Shown here piece by piece: positions 22,421 through 33,006 of a DNA stretch of 64,000 bases. The notes below the pieces were generated by a model. That model searched no databases. It had not been told where the DNA came from and saw only the letters and a list, made by a program, of their open reading frames with translations. Every line of letters starts with the position of its first letter. Within the stretch, counting starts at the first letter, position 1. Made by a program: the position numbers and the translations under genes. Source of the stretch: Neurospora tetraspora (lineage: Eukaryota > Ascomycota > Sordariomycetes > Sordariales > Sordariaceae); the NCBI RefSeq assembly GCF_033439725.1, contig NW_026944387.1:2790001-2854000 (forward strand), in the 5' to 3' direction.

Positions 22421-23568
22421 CGCCACGCATTCTGCGAGTTTGGCCCTGTAATCGAAGGGCGTCCACTCTTTCCGCCCGTTTTTGGACAGTCTCGCTTAGT
22501 CTCGTCCCCTCCATCGCCCAAGACCGCCCAAGAGTCCTTCCCTTCTCAGATCCGATCGAATCGTGTCAGCGAACCAACGAAACACAATCCTGTCGCCTCT
22601 CCAATCGCAGAAACGGGGCAATCGCGGGATCATACGTGTACCTTATTCCTAAACCCAATTGCTGACAGGAATCAAAAAGGCTGAGTGCCAAGGTGAGTCA
22701 GGTGTCAGGCCGACTGCATCAGTTCAAGTCAGCGTCCGCCGCCATCCCACCCACCCGCAGCAGCGGCCAACGGTTCTGCTCCAGCAGTCAACCTTTCCGG
22801 CTGACAACTCGGGCACTCACAATTTTCTCTTCCCCTTCTCACCTTCTGCCATAACTTCCCCCTGGTAACCTCTACCTGTTCCGTGCAAATACATCCGCGT
22901 CTCTTGTGACTTGCCACTCGGACCAAGTCGGGCCCCTCTCTTCTGTCTCAAGTTATTGCAGTAGAGACACTTCATCCTACTGCCTACCTCTCGTTTTGAC
23001 CCCCGGCAAACCCTGTCACCTCACACCGAACGTCTTCCTTGGGAGGCGACTTGAGTCTTGAACTAGAGAAGCGGAAGCGAACTGGACAGGAACTGGAACT
23101 GCCCGGTTTTATATTCCGTCCTAGCCCGCAACGCTCAACGGCCAACGGTTTTTGTGCCTTCAAGTTGCCAGTTGCCTGGCCGGTGGCTCGTCCCCGTCCG
23201 GTCCAAAGCCCGCCTCAGTTTACGGTGCTGTCAAAACGTCATCGTCTCCGCAAGAGAGATCTTTCAAGTTATCGTCACCAGTACTAGCACCCGGCGACTA
23301 GCATCTGATCTACCCCGACATCAGTCTTCGACTTGGACATACGTACATCTTGGGCCCGGTACCCCGGATTCTCCGCCAAACGTATTGCCATTGGACCCGC
23401 GGTCTTGATAAACTCGACAATTCCGCCTGTGCGGCTCCGACCGCTAGGAGCGATCAGATCACGAGAGTGAATTCGTCCCATCCTCTCAACACCCAACTGA
23501 AAGTCTTTCCTCGATCCAACCCACTGCTCTGTCTCCCAGTCACCATCTCGAGCACAGGACAACCAAAA
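22421..23568 (+). promoter_or_regulatory. ATG-free probable 5' leader of the Yap1-type gene
   Basis: I read all 1,148 nt base by base: there is no ATG on the plus strand until the start codon at 23569. In the same stretch the complementary trinucleotide CAT occurs 15 times, so base composition does not explain the absence. The simplest reading is a long transcribed leader kept free of upstream starts, with transcription beginning near or after 22418. Pyrimidine-rich tracts such as 22825-22862 could mark initiation or promoter sites. Confidence 0.6.
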
Positions 23569-25483
23569 ATGACGTCGACTCAGAACCCCCTTCACAATCT
23601 CGTCCTCACCCCGCAGCAACAGAGCCTGTTGTTTGCCGCCCTCAATTCCAACAAGCCCACCAACACACAAGCCGACCTCTCTGGTCTACCCGCAATGTAC
23701 AACGGAACGTCTGCCCAAGGACTCGACACCATGGGTTTCCAGCATAGCCCGAATTTCGGTTACGACTACGGTCTTGACGGACAACATGATCCCAACTTCG
23801 ATTTCAACTTCGACTCTGTTGATCAATCCCACATGACGGACGATCAGTCCAATGCTCCAAGTGATTCCAAGTCGGGCTCCGCCAATGGAGAGTCCCCCGA
23901 CAAGCGCAGTCATCCGGATGATGACGAGGAGGAGAACAGCGAACCAAAGAGGAGAGAGGGTGAGGGAAAGGTTGCCAAGAAGCCTGGCAGAAAGCCTCTT
24001 ACCACTGAGCCCAGCTCGGTAAGCCTGCCTCGGTCGATTGATCCTGTCAGTCTCAGTGAGGATTGACTACTAACGTGACAATAACAGAAACGCAAGGCCC
24101 AGAATCGAGCGGCTCAACGAGCTTTCAGAGAACGCAAAGAAAAGCACTTGAAGGACCTTGAAACCAAGGTCGAGGAGTTGAAGAAGGTCTCCGAGACTGC
24201 CAACAATGAGAACGAGATTCTTCGCAAGAAGATGGAGAAGATGAGCAATGAACTCAATGAGTACAAGAAGCGTCTATCTTTGATGACAGCTCGACCACCG
24301 ATGGTATCACCTCGGGCCATGCCGTTCGGCAACCCATTTGTCAACAACATCAATGATGTCAACTTCCAGTTCGAATTCCCCAAGTTTGGCGGTCCCCTTC
24401 CTGGGCCACAACTTGCAAATCAACCCAAGAAGGCAACCCCTGTGACGCCTCCTTTGTCTTCAACAGGCCGACTGGAGCAACCCACAAATGGCGTCAGCAC
24501 CGGTACTACACCCAATTACGGCCGAATAGGCCTCGATACGCAAACCAAGGAAGACTTGGCCCATTACTCGGCCGATCTTTTCACACCTCAGTCCGCACGC
24601 GGTGAGGGACCGAATTTCTCGACCACTGGAACAGATTCTCAGTACAATGCGGGGGCCGGCACATCAACGAGTTCCCCATCTTCTTGCACTTCGAACATGG
24701 GTGGCGCTAGCTCGTCGTGTGGCACCTCCCCAGAGCCCCTCACTCATTCACCCACCGGGTTGAAGTCAGTTGATACGATGGCCACAATCGGAGAAGAGCA
24801 GCCAGGCGTCATTGGTTCAGGGCAGTCAGGTAAGCATTCACCGGTCTTTAATGTTCGTTTTGATCGTATAGGTCGGGATTGACTAACGCTTTTTAGACTT
24901 CAATACCTTCGGTGTTGACAACTCTCTCAACTGGTTGCCTCAAGACAACTTCCAGTTTGATCCGCAGCTCTTCGGAGACTACCGAGAGCCTCAGAACAAC
25001 GTCCTCAACAACGGATTTGACGATTGGTTGACCAATGATGCATTCGATGCGGATTTCCTGGCACCGTATAACCTGCCACCAACAGCTCCAGGACTGCTGC
25101 CACCACAACCCGAAGCAGAATCACAACCACCGAAGAAGGATCTCATCTCTCAGATTGATGAGGTCAACGCATCAGATGATGGACCTGGAGCGCAACTTGA
25201 TTGCAACAAGATTTGGTATGACCATGTCGAGAGAGTCCTCGGAAATGCAGCTTTCACTAACAAGTTGAACAGGGACAAATTGCGCAGTTGCAGTGTACAA
25301 AACCAAGAGATTGACATGGACGCCTTGTGCTCCGATCTGCAGAAGAAAGCCAAGTGCTCTGGCTATGGTGCTGTGGTTGATGAGAAGGAGTTCAAGAGTG
25401 TTCTGAAGAAGCACTTAAGTCCCGAAGCAATGGCGAGGTGCGAAAAGGACTGTGAAGAGCGAAAAGCAGTTGGCGCATTGTAA
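23569..25483 (+). CDS. yap1: AP-1-like bZIP redox transcription factor (Yap1/Pap1 type)
   Basis: Three exons (23569-24018, 24088-24829, 24897-25483) give 592 residues. Introns have GTAAGC donors and ACAG/TTAG acceptors. Intron 1 falls exactly at the start of the basic region. The bZIP spans about 151-205 (KRKAQNRAAQRAFRERKEKH, then a leucine zipper) and has the Q-NRAAQRAFRERK signature of the Yap/Pap1 class. The n-CRD holds Cys350 and Cys361. The c-CRD holds Cys542, Cys551, Cys579 and Cys583 around a Leu/Val-rich stretch that would contain the Crm1 export signal. In this family peroxide-driven disulfides mask the export signal and drive nuclear accumulation; the preserved cysteines suggest the same here. 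Retention of intron 1 would stop translation before the bZIP. It has a very long ATG-free leader. Confidence 0.94.
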
Positions 25484-26525
25484 GAGCGGCTCGCTTTCAT
25501 GCATATGAACTGCATAGAGAGGGTTTTCTCTTGGTTCAGAACTACCTCTTCACGAGACCACTTGTCTTGATATCTCAGGTGGCATCTCACAATGGATGAC
25601 ATCTACTTCTTTCTCGCAGTACGGTTTTTATTCACTTCGCGACGGATTTCCTTCCCATGTCGGAAATAGGATTTTCATCAGATCTCAGAGTTGAACAAAC
25701 CTTGGACGGTCCTGCCTCTCTTGGCTCGTTTACAATCAAGCATGGGAATACATCACGAATACTGGCTAGGAGTTTACGAGATGCCGGAGCATTTACAGCG
25801 TTGGGAAAACGGGCTTTCAGGTCCTGAATTGGCCGAGAGTGGGACTGGTTACTTTTTCCTTCTGGTAGCATGGGTCACTCGGTTCAACGCACTCAACGAG
25901 AATACTCGTGCTGGTTTACGAATGGGCAGTCCATTGTTGGATGTCATAAGACCACGGAGATGCGCTTGGACGTTACTATAACTCGTAGGATATCGAGGAA
26001 GGCCCGGAGTTTTATCGGCTTTTTGATCTACACAGATGATCGGTCTCGAACGGGACCACATGACGTTCGCTACGGCTTTGAAAGATTTTCCTCAGTCCGT
26101 AAGACATAAGCGAACTATTTTCTTCGAAGTCAACGGGTTTAGGATTGCATGCGGCTTTGAACGGAACGGTATCTCATTGTATCCCAACAAACACACCACT
26201 CTTTTCCTGCTAATGAGGCATGATATTAGTAGCCAAGATAGAAATAATTAGTGTTCAGTTCATCTTGTCGTGGTCCCGTGCTGTGGCCTGCCTCTCTTCA
26301 AAATTCTACGTTTTCTCTGGTCGTCACTTAGACACCACTCATCCGCTCGTCACCTCCCTCCCACCCACCCTCCCCCTCTCGAACTCACATCAACTCCATT
26401 CTTTCTGCAGACTATCTCCCTCAAGACACTCCCTCACCAACTCCCAATCCCCCATCATCACCGCAGCCACAACCACAACCACAACCACCATCACTCACTC
26501 CCCTTACTGCCTACATACCCTTCTT
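25484..26525. other. convergent intergenic region
   Basis: These are the 3' flanks of the bZIP and transporter genes. From about 26340 to 26560 the plus strand is a CT/CCA-rich low-complexity tract (ACC/CAA triplet repeats) that continues into the Gly-rich C-terminal codons of the transporter. No other gene is supported. Confidence 0.4.
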
Positions 26526-28009
26526 CTACTCACCACCACCACCACCACCAACAAGTAACCCATCAAACCCCTTAACCAACCCCATCGCCGCCCCCGCCGC
26601 AATCCCGCCCACCACCACCATCTGCACTCCCGCCCTCACTCCCTTCCGCACCACCCTCCGTCCGCTCCACTGCTTCAAAACGATGCAAGTCTTGACGTAC
26701 CCGAACCCGAACAAGGCTAGGGACATGGTGGCGATGGAATTGTAGAGGGCTGTTTGTAGACTTTCTTGTCCTCTTCCTCCTTGTTGTCCTTGTCCTCCTT
26801 GTCGTTGGCCTTGTAGTTCTGGTTTCGGGTATTGGTTTAGGTTGTAAGAGAAGTTTTGTGAATGAAAGTGGACAAAGAAATACGGTATCAGGGGCAAGAG
26901 ACCGCCGAGGAAGTAGGAGGTTGCGATGGTTAGGGCGGAGATTAAGGGGCGAGAGGAGGAGGGTGGGGGGAGGCAGTGGTGGAAGCGCATTAGGAAGGGG
27001 ACTAGAAGGGGTTGGTTTGATGTTGGTGGTGGGATTGGTGGTGGGATTGAGGTTGTGGATGGCGATGGAGAGGGGGTTGGAGATCGATGGGAGGATCTGG
27101 TAGAGGTGTTCGCAGAGTCGAGGAGGTGGTCGGTTAAGGAATCGAGGGTTTCCTGAGGGATAGTTGGGGAAAAGGGAATAAAGATTTGGGAGAGGAGCTG
27201 GTTGAGAGGGTGTTCTTGAGCTGTTGTTGATTGGACATGGAGGTTGCATTTGTCTTGATCCTCGGGAATGACGGGGTCAGAGATGGAGGCGCGGCCACGG
27301 CAGGAGTTGCTGGAAGCTGCTATGGCTACTGTGGTTTCTTCGGAAAGGTTGGAATAATAAGAGTCCACAAGCGCCTGTGTTTTGGCCAGTGTTTCGTTAT
27401 AGGAAGCTCTGGCAAGTTTGGTTGAAACCAGTCAGTAACTCGATGGTGTCATTTCCTTTCCATCATCTTCTTCCTCCCATCTGTCTCAGTCGGTCTATAC
27501 AAGATATGAAAGCAAAACACTCACGCCTCACTCTTCGCCCCGAGATATCCTCCCAATCCCATCGAGATAGCACCAGCTATCAACTCCGCCAGACCCCCAA
27601 AGATGACCACTCGCGTATCTCCTAGCGCCGAGAGACCTGCTGTCAAAGCGAAAGGGACGGTCAAGCCGTCAGACAAGCCAATTGTGGCATCGGAGATGAG
27701 TCGGGGAGTGATTTGGAAGCTCAGCCTCCTTTCTCTTTTCTTATTTTTCTCTGGAGAAGCTGAATTCGAGGGTGGTGGTTTAAGTTCCTCTTCGGGTGGT
27801 AGCTGAGATTCGAGATCTGTAACGGCTGTCGTGACGCTAGAGGCGTTGGTACTTCTTCGTCGTTTATCAGGAATATGTGTGGGTTTCTCCTCGAGAATGG
27901 AGTCATCATCTGGTTCTTGTTGAGTGAAGGCACTGGTGTTGGGAGGAGCTGAGAACCAGTTGCGCCGCTCTCGGCGAAGCAGGCTGTCCTTGTAGCTAGG
28001 TAGAGACAT
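26526..28009 (-). CDS. CCC1: CCC1/VIT1-type vacuolar iron/manganese transporter
   Basis: Two minus-strand exons (28009-27525 and 27408-26526) give 455 residues; the 116-nt intron has a GTGAGT donor and a CCAG acceptor. The Ccc1/VIT signature begins at about residue 103 (ISDATIGLSDGLTVPFALTAGLSALG), followed by the second helix (FGGLAELIAGAISMGLGGYLGAKSEA) and then ASYNETLAKT after the splice. Two to three further membrane segments lie near residues 318-340, 370-390 and 425-445. The family moves Fe2+ or Mn2+ into the vacuole. The central cytosolic region is longer than usual and is Ser/Thr/Pro-rich, and the protein ends in a run of glycines. The long low-complexity middle could hide a missed intron, so the interior of exon 2 is less certain than the rest. 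Confidence 0.85.
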
Positions 28010-29286
28010 GTTAACCAGGTCCTGGTACAGGAAAGAAGTAGGTAATGCACATCAACATTCTATGACGGGAGGGAAGAGGAGTAAACCCAGGGACGGGGGC
28101 ACTCGTCTTCTTGACATCAAGTTCTCTGGTGCTCAGAGATATTGAATTGATCCTTGTGTCAGTGAATTGTCCCCTCGTGTAGTTATGTCGGTAGTGTCAA
28201 AGGCAGCACAATAATCCATTGGCGTCTTTCATCGAATAGAACACCGAAGATAGGTTGTATGGTACTCTTGATCAACATCTCTCATGTGTTCACATCCTCG
28301 CACAGTTGGGACTTTGACTTGACTGGATGGCGCAGTACACGAAGACGTAGCATTTCGTCCGTGTGAAGCCAACCATTTGTAGGAGACACAGGCCTCACTC
28401 GTGGAACCTGAAGGTTGGTCAAGAGCAGCGGTTATCACATCCTTTTCATGAATAAGAACCGATTTTAACTGTTACAGGGCGAATGTTCATTGCATTGTCC
28501 GTCGCAAAGCCAAAAGAAAAGACATCAAAATACAAAAAAAGATAATGGAACAATGATCTCGCGCCCCCAGAACCCGCACCGCCGCCTCCTCGACGGTTTT
28601 GCCGGGAGGTTGCCGGACCTTGGACGAGTGTTGAAGGGAAGGAGCGCGCGGTTTGGTTGGCAACTGCCGGATGGGATTCCGTCCGGTCTCTGCGGTATAG
28701 ATTTGGATGGCCGTCCGAGCTTCGATGTCTACAACATAACCGTCTTTAACGGAGTCGTGATCTGTCGAGAGCTATTTTGAGATATGGCATAATTAACTGC
28801 CAGTCTTGCGACCACTTTAGATGGGAGATGCCTTTAAGCTTCTTTATACTGGGCATAGGCAAGTCGTGAGGGTATGGACCGATAGATAAGGTAACATACT
28901 TTGTAAGAAGTTGTCACCATTTTCACAGGCATATCGAAAAATGATAGTAAACAGAATAATGTATTCATGTTGCCCAGGACCGAGCCAAGTGATATTACAG
29001 AGGGGAGTCTTTCGAACACCTATCCTCCTTCCCAAAACTATATCGTACAAGTGACACCCATACTCCAATTACGTCTTTCCCAGATCGTCCTCTTAACTTC
29101 CAACTCTTTCAGACCAAGGAGTCAGTCTGAGCCATTCCACCTCCCTCCTTCTCCTTCACATTCCCGCCTAAACCAGCAATCGGAGCCCCCCTCTTCCCGA
29201 AAGGAAATTCCAAAGCCCAATTGAGTCGTCAAGAACAAGAGATGTCAAGCAAGGCCGGGTAGACAACCCCAGTTCGCACCACGCAC
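28010..29286. other. intergenic region
   Basis: This holds the promoter of the transporter and the 3' flank of the small gene. A GC-rich island at about 28555-28700 carries a 75-codon plus-strand frame starting at ATG 28553 with no recognised domain. I do not call it a gene. Confidence 0.4.
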
Positions 29287-29514
29287 TTAAGCACCCCCCT
29301 CCCGCTTAGCATACTCCTCCTCCATCCTCTCCTCATAAAGCCGATCAGCCTCCAATTCAGCCTCGGTCTTGGGCCTGCTGCTGCCTGCTCCGGTGTTCAC
29401 TCCGGCGCCGGTGGGCTTTTGGTGGGAGGAAGACTCATGCACGTGCTCCTTCTTGTCCTGAGCGTGCTTGGAGGCGTTGAGGATGCTGGAGGTGACGGTG
29501 TCGGGAGGAGACAT
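29287..29514 (-). CDS. small conserved-looking fungal protein, function unknown
   Basis: A 75-residue frame runs from ATG 29514 to its stop. It is hydrophilic and without a signal peptide or membrane segment. The middle has His-rich sequence (HVHESSSHQKPTGAG) and the C-terminal third is an acidic predicted helix (KTEAELEADRLYEERMEEEYAKREGG). Its low-hydrophobicity, Lys/Glu-rich makeup and clean ATG-to-stop structure are more protein-like than the chance frames nearby. I cannot name a family. It could be the last exon of a larger gene, but no convincing upstream exon is visible. Confidence 0.55.
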   Translation of the reverse strand: MSPPDTVTSSILNASKHAQDKKEHVHESSSHQKPTGAGVNTGAGSSRPKTEAELEADRLYEERMEEEYAKREGGA

Positions 29515-30422
29515 TTTGGTGGTGTGTTTGGGGTTGGATAGTAGGGAGAACAGGGTGACGGTGTTTGGTGGGTTTGAGGGTTTGAGGGTTTGAGGTTTTG
29601 AATGAGTTGTTGTTCTTGACTGATTGTCTCAAAGTGTCGAGAGGTTGGAAGGATTGGCTGTGGTTGTGGTTGGTGGTGGTTTGGCCGGGTGGGGTGATTC
29701 AGACTAGTTCCTGATCGGGTCGCAGCGGCTTATAGAGTTGAGGAACAGGCAATGTTCTGATTTGATGATGAAGATAGGAAGTGATAGTCGAGTTCGATTG
29801 AGGAAATGTCCGTTAGAAAACGATTAAATATCAGAAAACAAATGGAAGGCTGCCTCCCGTGGCAAAGGTGGCGAGCGTTTGTGGCTACGTAATACCTACG
29901 GTAGTACGCGTCTTTTGGGGGGCAATTGGGGTAACATCTGGATATCGCCGTATATACGACGGAACTTCTTTGTGGTTTCATATCCACCAAAACTCGGCCA
30001 AATTCCCAACACAGCCCAAGTAGTTCAAGTCTCGATCCTTGGCGTTTCCACCAGGCGCTTAGTGACGGGCTAGGTGTATGCTTGTTGTGTTTTGTTGTGT
30101 TGTGAATGTTGACAGAAAGTAGAAGATGGTGATTGTGGAGTTCACCTGGAGGTAGCGCCGTGTATGCCACTAACACTTACACGCTGCGAGACATCTCGGA
30201 AGACATCGGTCACCGAACCGCATACATGTCTTCCACGTGTAAAAGAAAACAAGTTGTACAACATCGCATCCAGAAATATCATTAGGTATCATGGTATATA
30301 TAGTCAACAACCTCCAAGCTCCTCTATGTGCACAATGTCAACACCGATCGCCAACGACCTAATCACAACGCTGAGAGCTCTTTGCCCAGCGACCACACCC
30401 AAGACTTCCCCCAACCCGTCAT
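29515..30422. other. intergenic region
   Basis: This is the promoter of the small gene and the 3' flank of the hydrolase. A short direct repeat of a GGTTTGA-type 7-8 bp unit occurs at about 29566-29603. Nothing else is supported. Confidence 0.4.
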
Positions 30423-31973
30423 TCAAAGCTTTGCAACATCTCCCTCCGTAGCCGGCACGCACTTCAACTCTACCCTCCTCCTAATCTTCTCTCTAATCTC
30501 CTCCTCCGTATACGGGCTCAACGTCGTCGGATCCAGTTTCTTCTCCTCCAAAGTCCCCGACTTGATCGTGGTAAACGTACTCCTCGTCGTGCTCTTCTGC
30601 TTATCATCATCACCATCAAACCCTCCCTCAGAGGCCGTCGGCTTCGTAACCCTTGCAATAAACCTCGACCATCCCTCCATACACCTATCGGCCTCCCTCA
30701 GATTCTTCAACAACATAGCAAAGCAATGCGGCATACCCTCGTACTCCTCAAACGTCACAGAAACCCCCTCGGCATGGAACCGTGCCGCCGTGAACTTGTC
30801 CTCGTCCGCCAAGATCTCCCAACCCGTGCAGATGTACGTCGGCGGCGCGCCGCGCCAGCTGGGCGCCAGCAAAAGAGACACGAGCGGGTGCATGATGTAG
30901 TCGTCGGCGACGTATATGCTCATGCGCGGCGGGTTGGCTGGCCAGGCCGAGCACGGGTCGCGGCCCTTCTCGGATTTTTCCTGCACCTCGATGCTGGGGA
31001 GGTAGTCGAAGGGGGCGTTGGTGACGCACGAGGGCGAGCTGTGCGTGATGTCCATCCAGGGCGAGTTGACGGCGACGCCGGCGGGTAAGGGGACGGAGCG
31101 CTCCTCGCCGAGCCAGGACACGGTGGTGCCGGAGCGCTGCAGTTGCATGATGAGCTGGAGGAGCGCGAGGGAGAGGTTGCCGCCTGCGCTGTCGCCGGCG
31201 ATGACGATGTGCTCGGGCTTCACGGCTTCGTGGAAGGCGTCGGCAGGTGGGTAGAGTAGGCCGAGGTACGAGACTAGGGCGTCCATGACCGCGGCCGGGA
31301 ACGGGTTCTGGGGTGCGAGCCGGTAGCGCACCGAGTAGCATCTGCCGCCGGTCCGCTTGGCCAGTTCTCTGCACGTAGGCCGATGTGTGGCCGGGTCCAT
31401 GAGCCAGTAGGCGCCGCCGTGGAAGTAGAGGACTGTGGTCGGGGTCTTGACGTCTTTCATCATCTCGTCGTACTTCTCCCGTTCTGGGATATCGGGCAGC
31501 TTCGCGTCCTTTGGCACGCCTGGCCTGTGTGCTGTCCACTCTGCCTCCACGGGAAGGACTTCGGGTAGTTGGATCCTGGCCGTCTTGGGTTGGTCACGGT
31601 CTTGAAGCCCGTCGATGACCTTGTTCAAGGTGTCATGGATGGCGCGCGCATCCTCCTCCGTTGGGATGGGTAGAGTGTACTTGCTGACCCATATCGTGCC
31701 GCTAATCGGGGGTGCTGTCGAAAGTATCTTCTGCGTAGAAGTGATACTCTTAGGCTTGGGGACATCTATAAACGAGCGGAGCATGGCGATGATGAGTTCC
31801 GTCCGCAAATCCTGGTATTTTGACGCCGGCGAGGTCTGCAACATGTGAAGCAGGGCCACCCGGGCCATAAGCGGGATTTTGGATACCAGCTGGAGGAAGA
31901 GGACGGTCTTGTCCATGGCGGCGGGCTTCTTGGTGGGTTTGGAGGTGACGGATGGGTTTGATGTTGAGGACAT
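30423..31973 (-). CDS. alpha/beta hydrolase, hormone-sensitive-lipase-like (GDXG family)
   Basis: A single exon gives 516 residues. The oxyanion-hole motif is YFHGGAYW (HGG at 185-187). The nucleophile elbow is AGDSAGGN with Ser262. The catalytic acid and His are probably in LADEDKF and EGMPHCF. These define the esterase/lipase family that includes bacterial GDXG esterases and hormone-sensitive lipase. The N-terminal ~100 residues contain a hydrophobic stretch (about 24-47) that might act as a membrane anchor, and the C-terminal ~80 residues are a hydrophilic extension. The natural substrate cannot be read from sequence; a short- to medium-chain ester is likely. Confidence 0.9.
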   Translation of the reverse strand: MSSTSNPSVTSKPTKKPAAMDKTVLFLQLVSKIPLMARVALLHMLQTSPASKYQDLRTELIIAMLRSFIDVPKPKSITSTQKILSTAPPISGTIWVSKYTLPIPTEEDARAIHDTLNKVIDGLQDRDQPKTARIQLPEVLPVEAEWTAHRPGVPKDAKLPDIPEREKYDEMMKDVKTPTTVLYFHGGAYWLMDPATHRPTCRELAKRTGGRCYSVRYRLAPQNPFPAAVMDALVSYLGLLYPPADAFHEAVKPEHIVIAGDSAGGNLSLALLQLIMQLQRSGTTVSWLGEERSVPLPAGVAVNSPWMDITHSSPSCVTNAPFDYLPSIEVQEKSEKGRDPCSAWPANPPRMSIYVADDYIMHPLVSLLLAPSWRGAPPTYICTGWEILADEDKFTAARFHAEGVSVTFEEYEGMPHCFAMLLKNLREADRCMEGWSRFIARVTKPTASEGGFDGDDDKQKSTTRSTFTTIKSGTLEEKKLDPTTLSPYTEEEIREKIRRRVELKCVPATEGDVAKL

Positions 31974-33006
31974 GGTATCAGATCACGAGGGGAGAGTTGT
32001 CTTTTATATCAGACCTGAGATCCATAAGAATAATGGGGTATTTCGGGTATCTAGTCATCTCCTAGCGCTTACACGTGGAGACTGGGGAAGGCTTGCGAGC
32101 GGAAATATCTCAGCGAATCTGTGGAGTAGTTGTATTATTTATCATGATGGTGGTGGGAAAAGGAGCGAGTTGCGAGAGCCAAGCGAAGAATAACAATGCA
32201 ATAACACAGTATCCAGAGCAACGGACTTGACTTGCATCCCGTCCGTGACCAATGTCCCGCAAGCATTGCCCGAACAAGTAATAGCTACGAAATCAAGACA
32301 TTGGCATCTGCAACCCTAGAACGAAACAATCCATGTGGTGTACCTAGTCAATGTCTTGAACCGGGGATGTCGTAGCAGAGAAGATTCCGCATCCGATCTC
32401 TCGGGTGCGCGTGCGCTACGCTGATGTAACAATTCGCTTTAATACCTACATTCTCTACCTAGTTCACTGCAGAGGCGCGGTGCTCTGATTGCACCGATGT
32501 GGATGAAAGCCCTATATTTAGGGGTGTAAGCTGAATAAGCAACTCCCTCTTTGACCGTTTGCGCATCTCTATTCGACCATGGCATTTTTGCCCCTCCAGT
32601 TTTGTGGCCGAGGACAACAATCAAGAATTGCCTCGGCAATCCCATAGCAGCGGTCAAAGATAGGGAGATATACTGGGCAGTCAGGTGTCCGGGATGTCTC
32701 AGGTCAGTTCATGACCTAACCTCAAGAAATGTGAAAATAATAGTCTTTGATATCATGCTCTAATGCCATGCAACATCCGCGCTTAAAACCTTCTTGAAAT
32801 CCAAACGCGCTATCATAATAGGGGACTGAATGAGTGGTCCCATGCTTCACAATGCTACTGTGTCCTGTCCCGCTTAAACAACGTACAGGAGCCTATTACT
32901 GTACAGAAAACAAGGGGGAATCGCTCATTTTGGTTTATGTTCATGCCGATTAATGTATCCAGTTCCGGTGCTATTTTATCGTTGTGCCTGGTTGGAGAAC
33001 AGCTTT
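31974..33006. other. intergenic region
   Basis: About 1 kb holds the promoter of the hydrolase and the 3' flank of PEX14. No gene or repeat is supported. Confidence 0.4.

Noticed and set aside
28553-28780. 75-codon plus-strand frame in a GC-rich island
   Set aside because: Slightly protein-like, but no domain, no neighbouring exon and no other support.
29566-29603. GGGTTTGA repeats resembling telomeric repeats
   Set aside because: The unit is not the fungal telomere repeat TTAGGG, there are only about four copies, and it lies inside a gene-dense region.
30748-31539. 263-codon minus-strand frame
   Set aside because: Overlaps the alpha/beta hydrolase in another frame on the same strand and is extremely Arg/Pro/His-rich; the hydrolase frame has the catalytic motifs.
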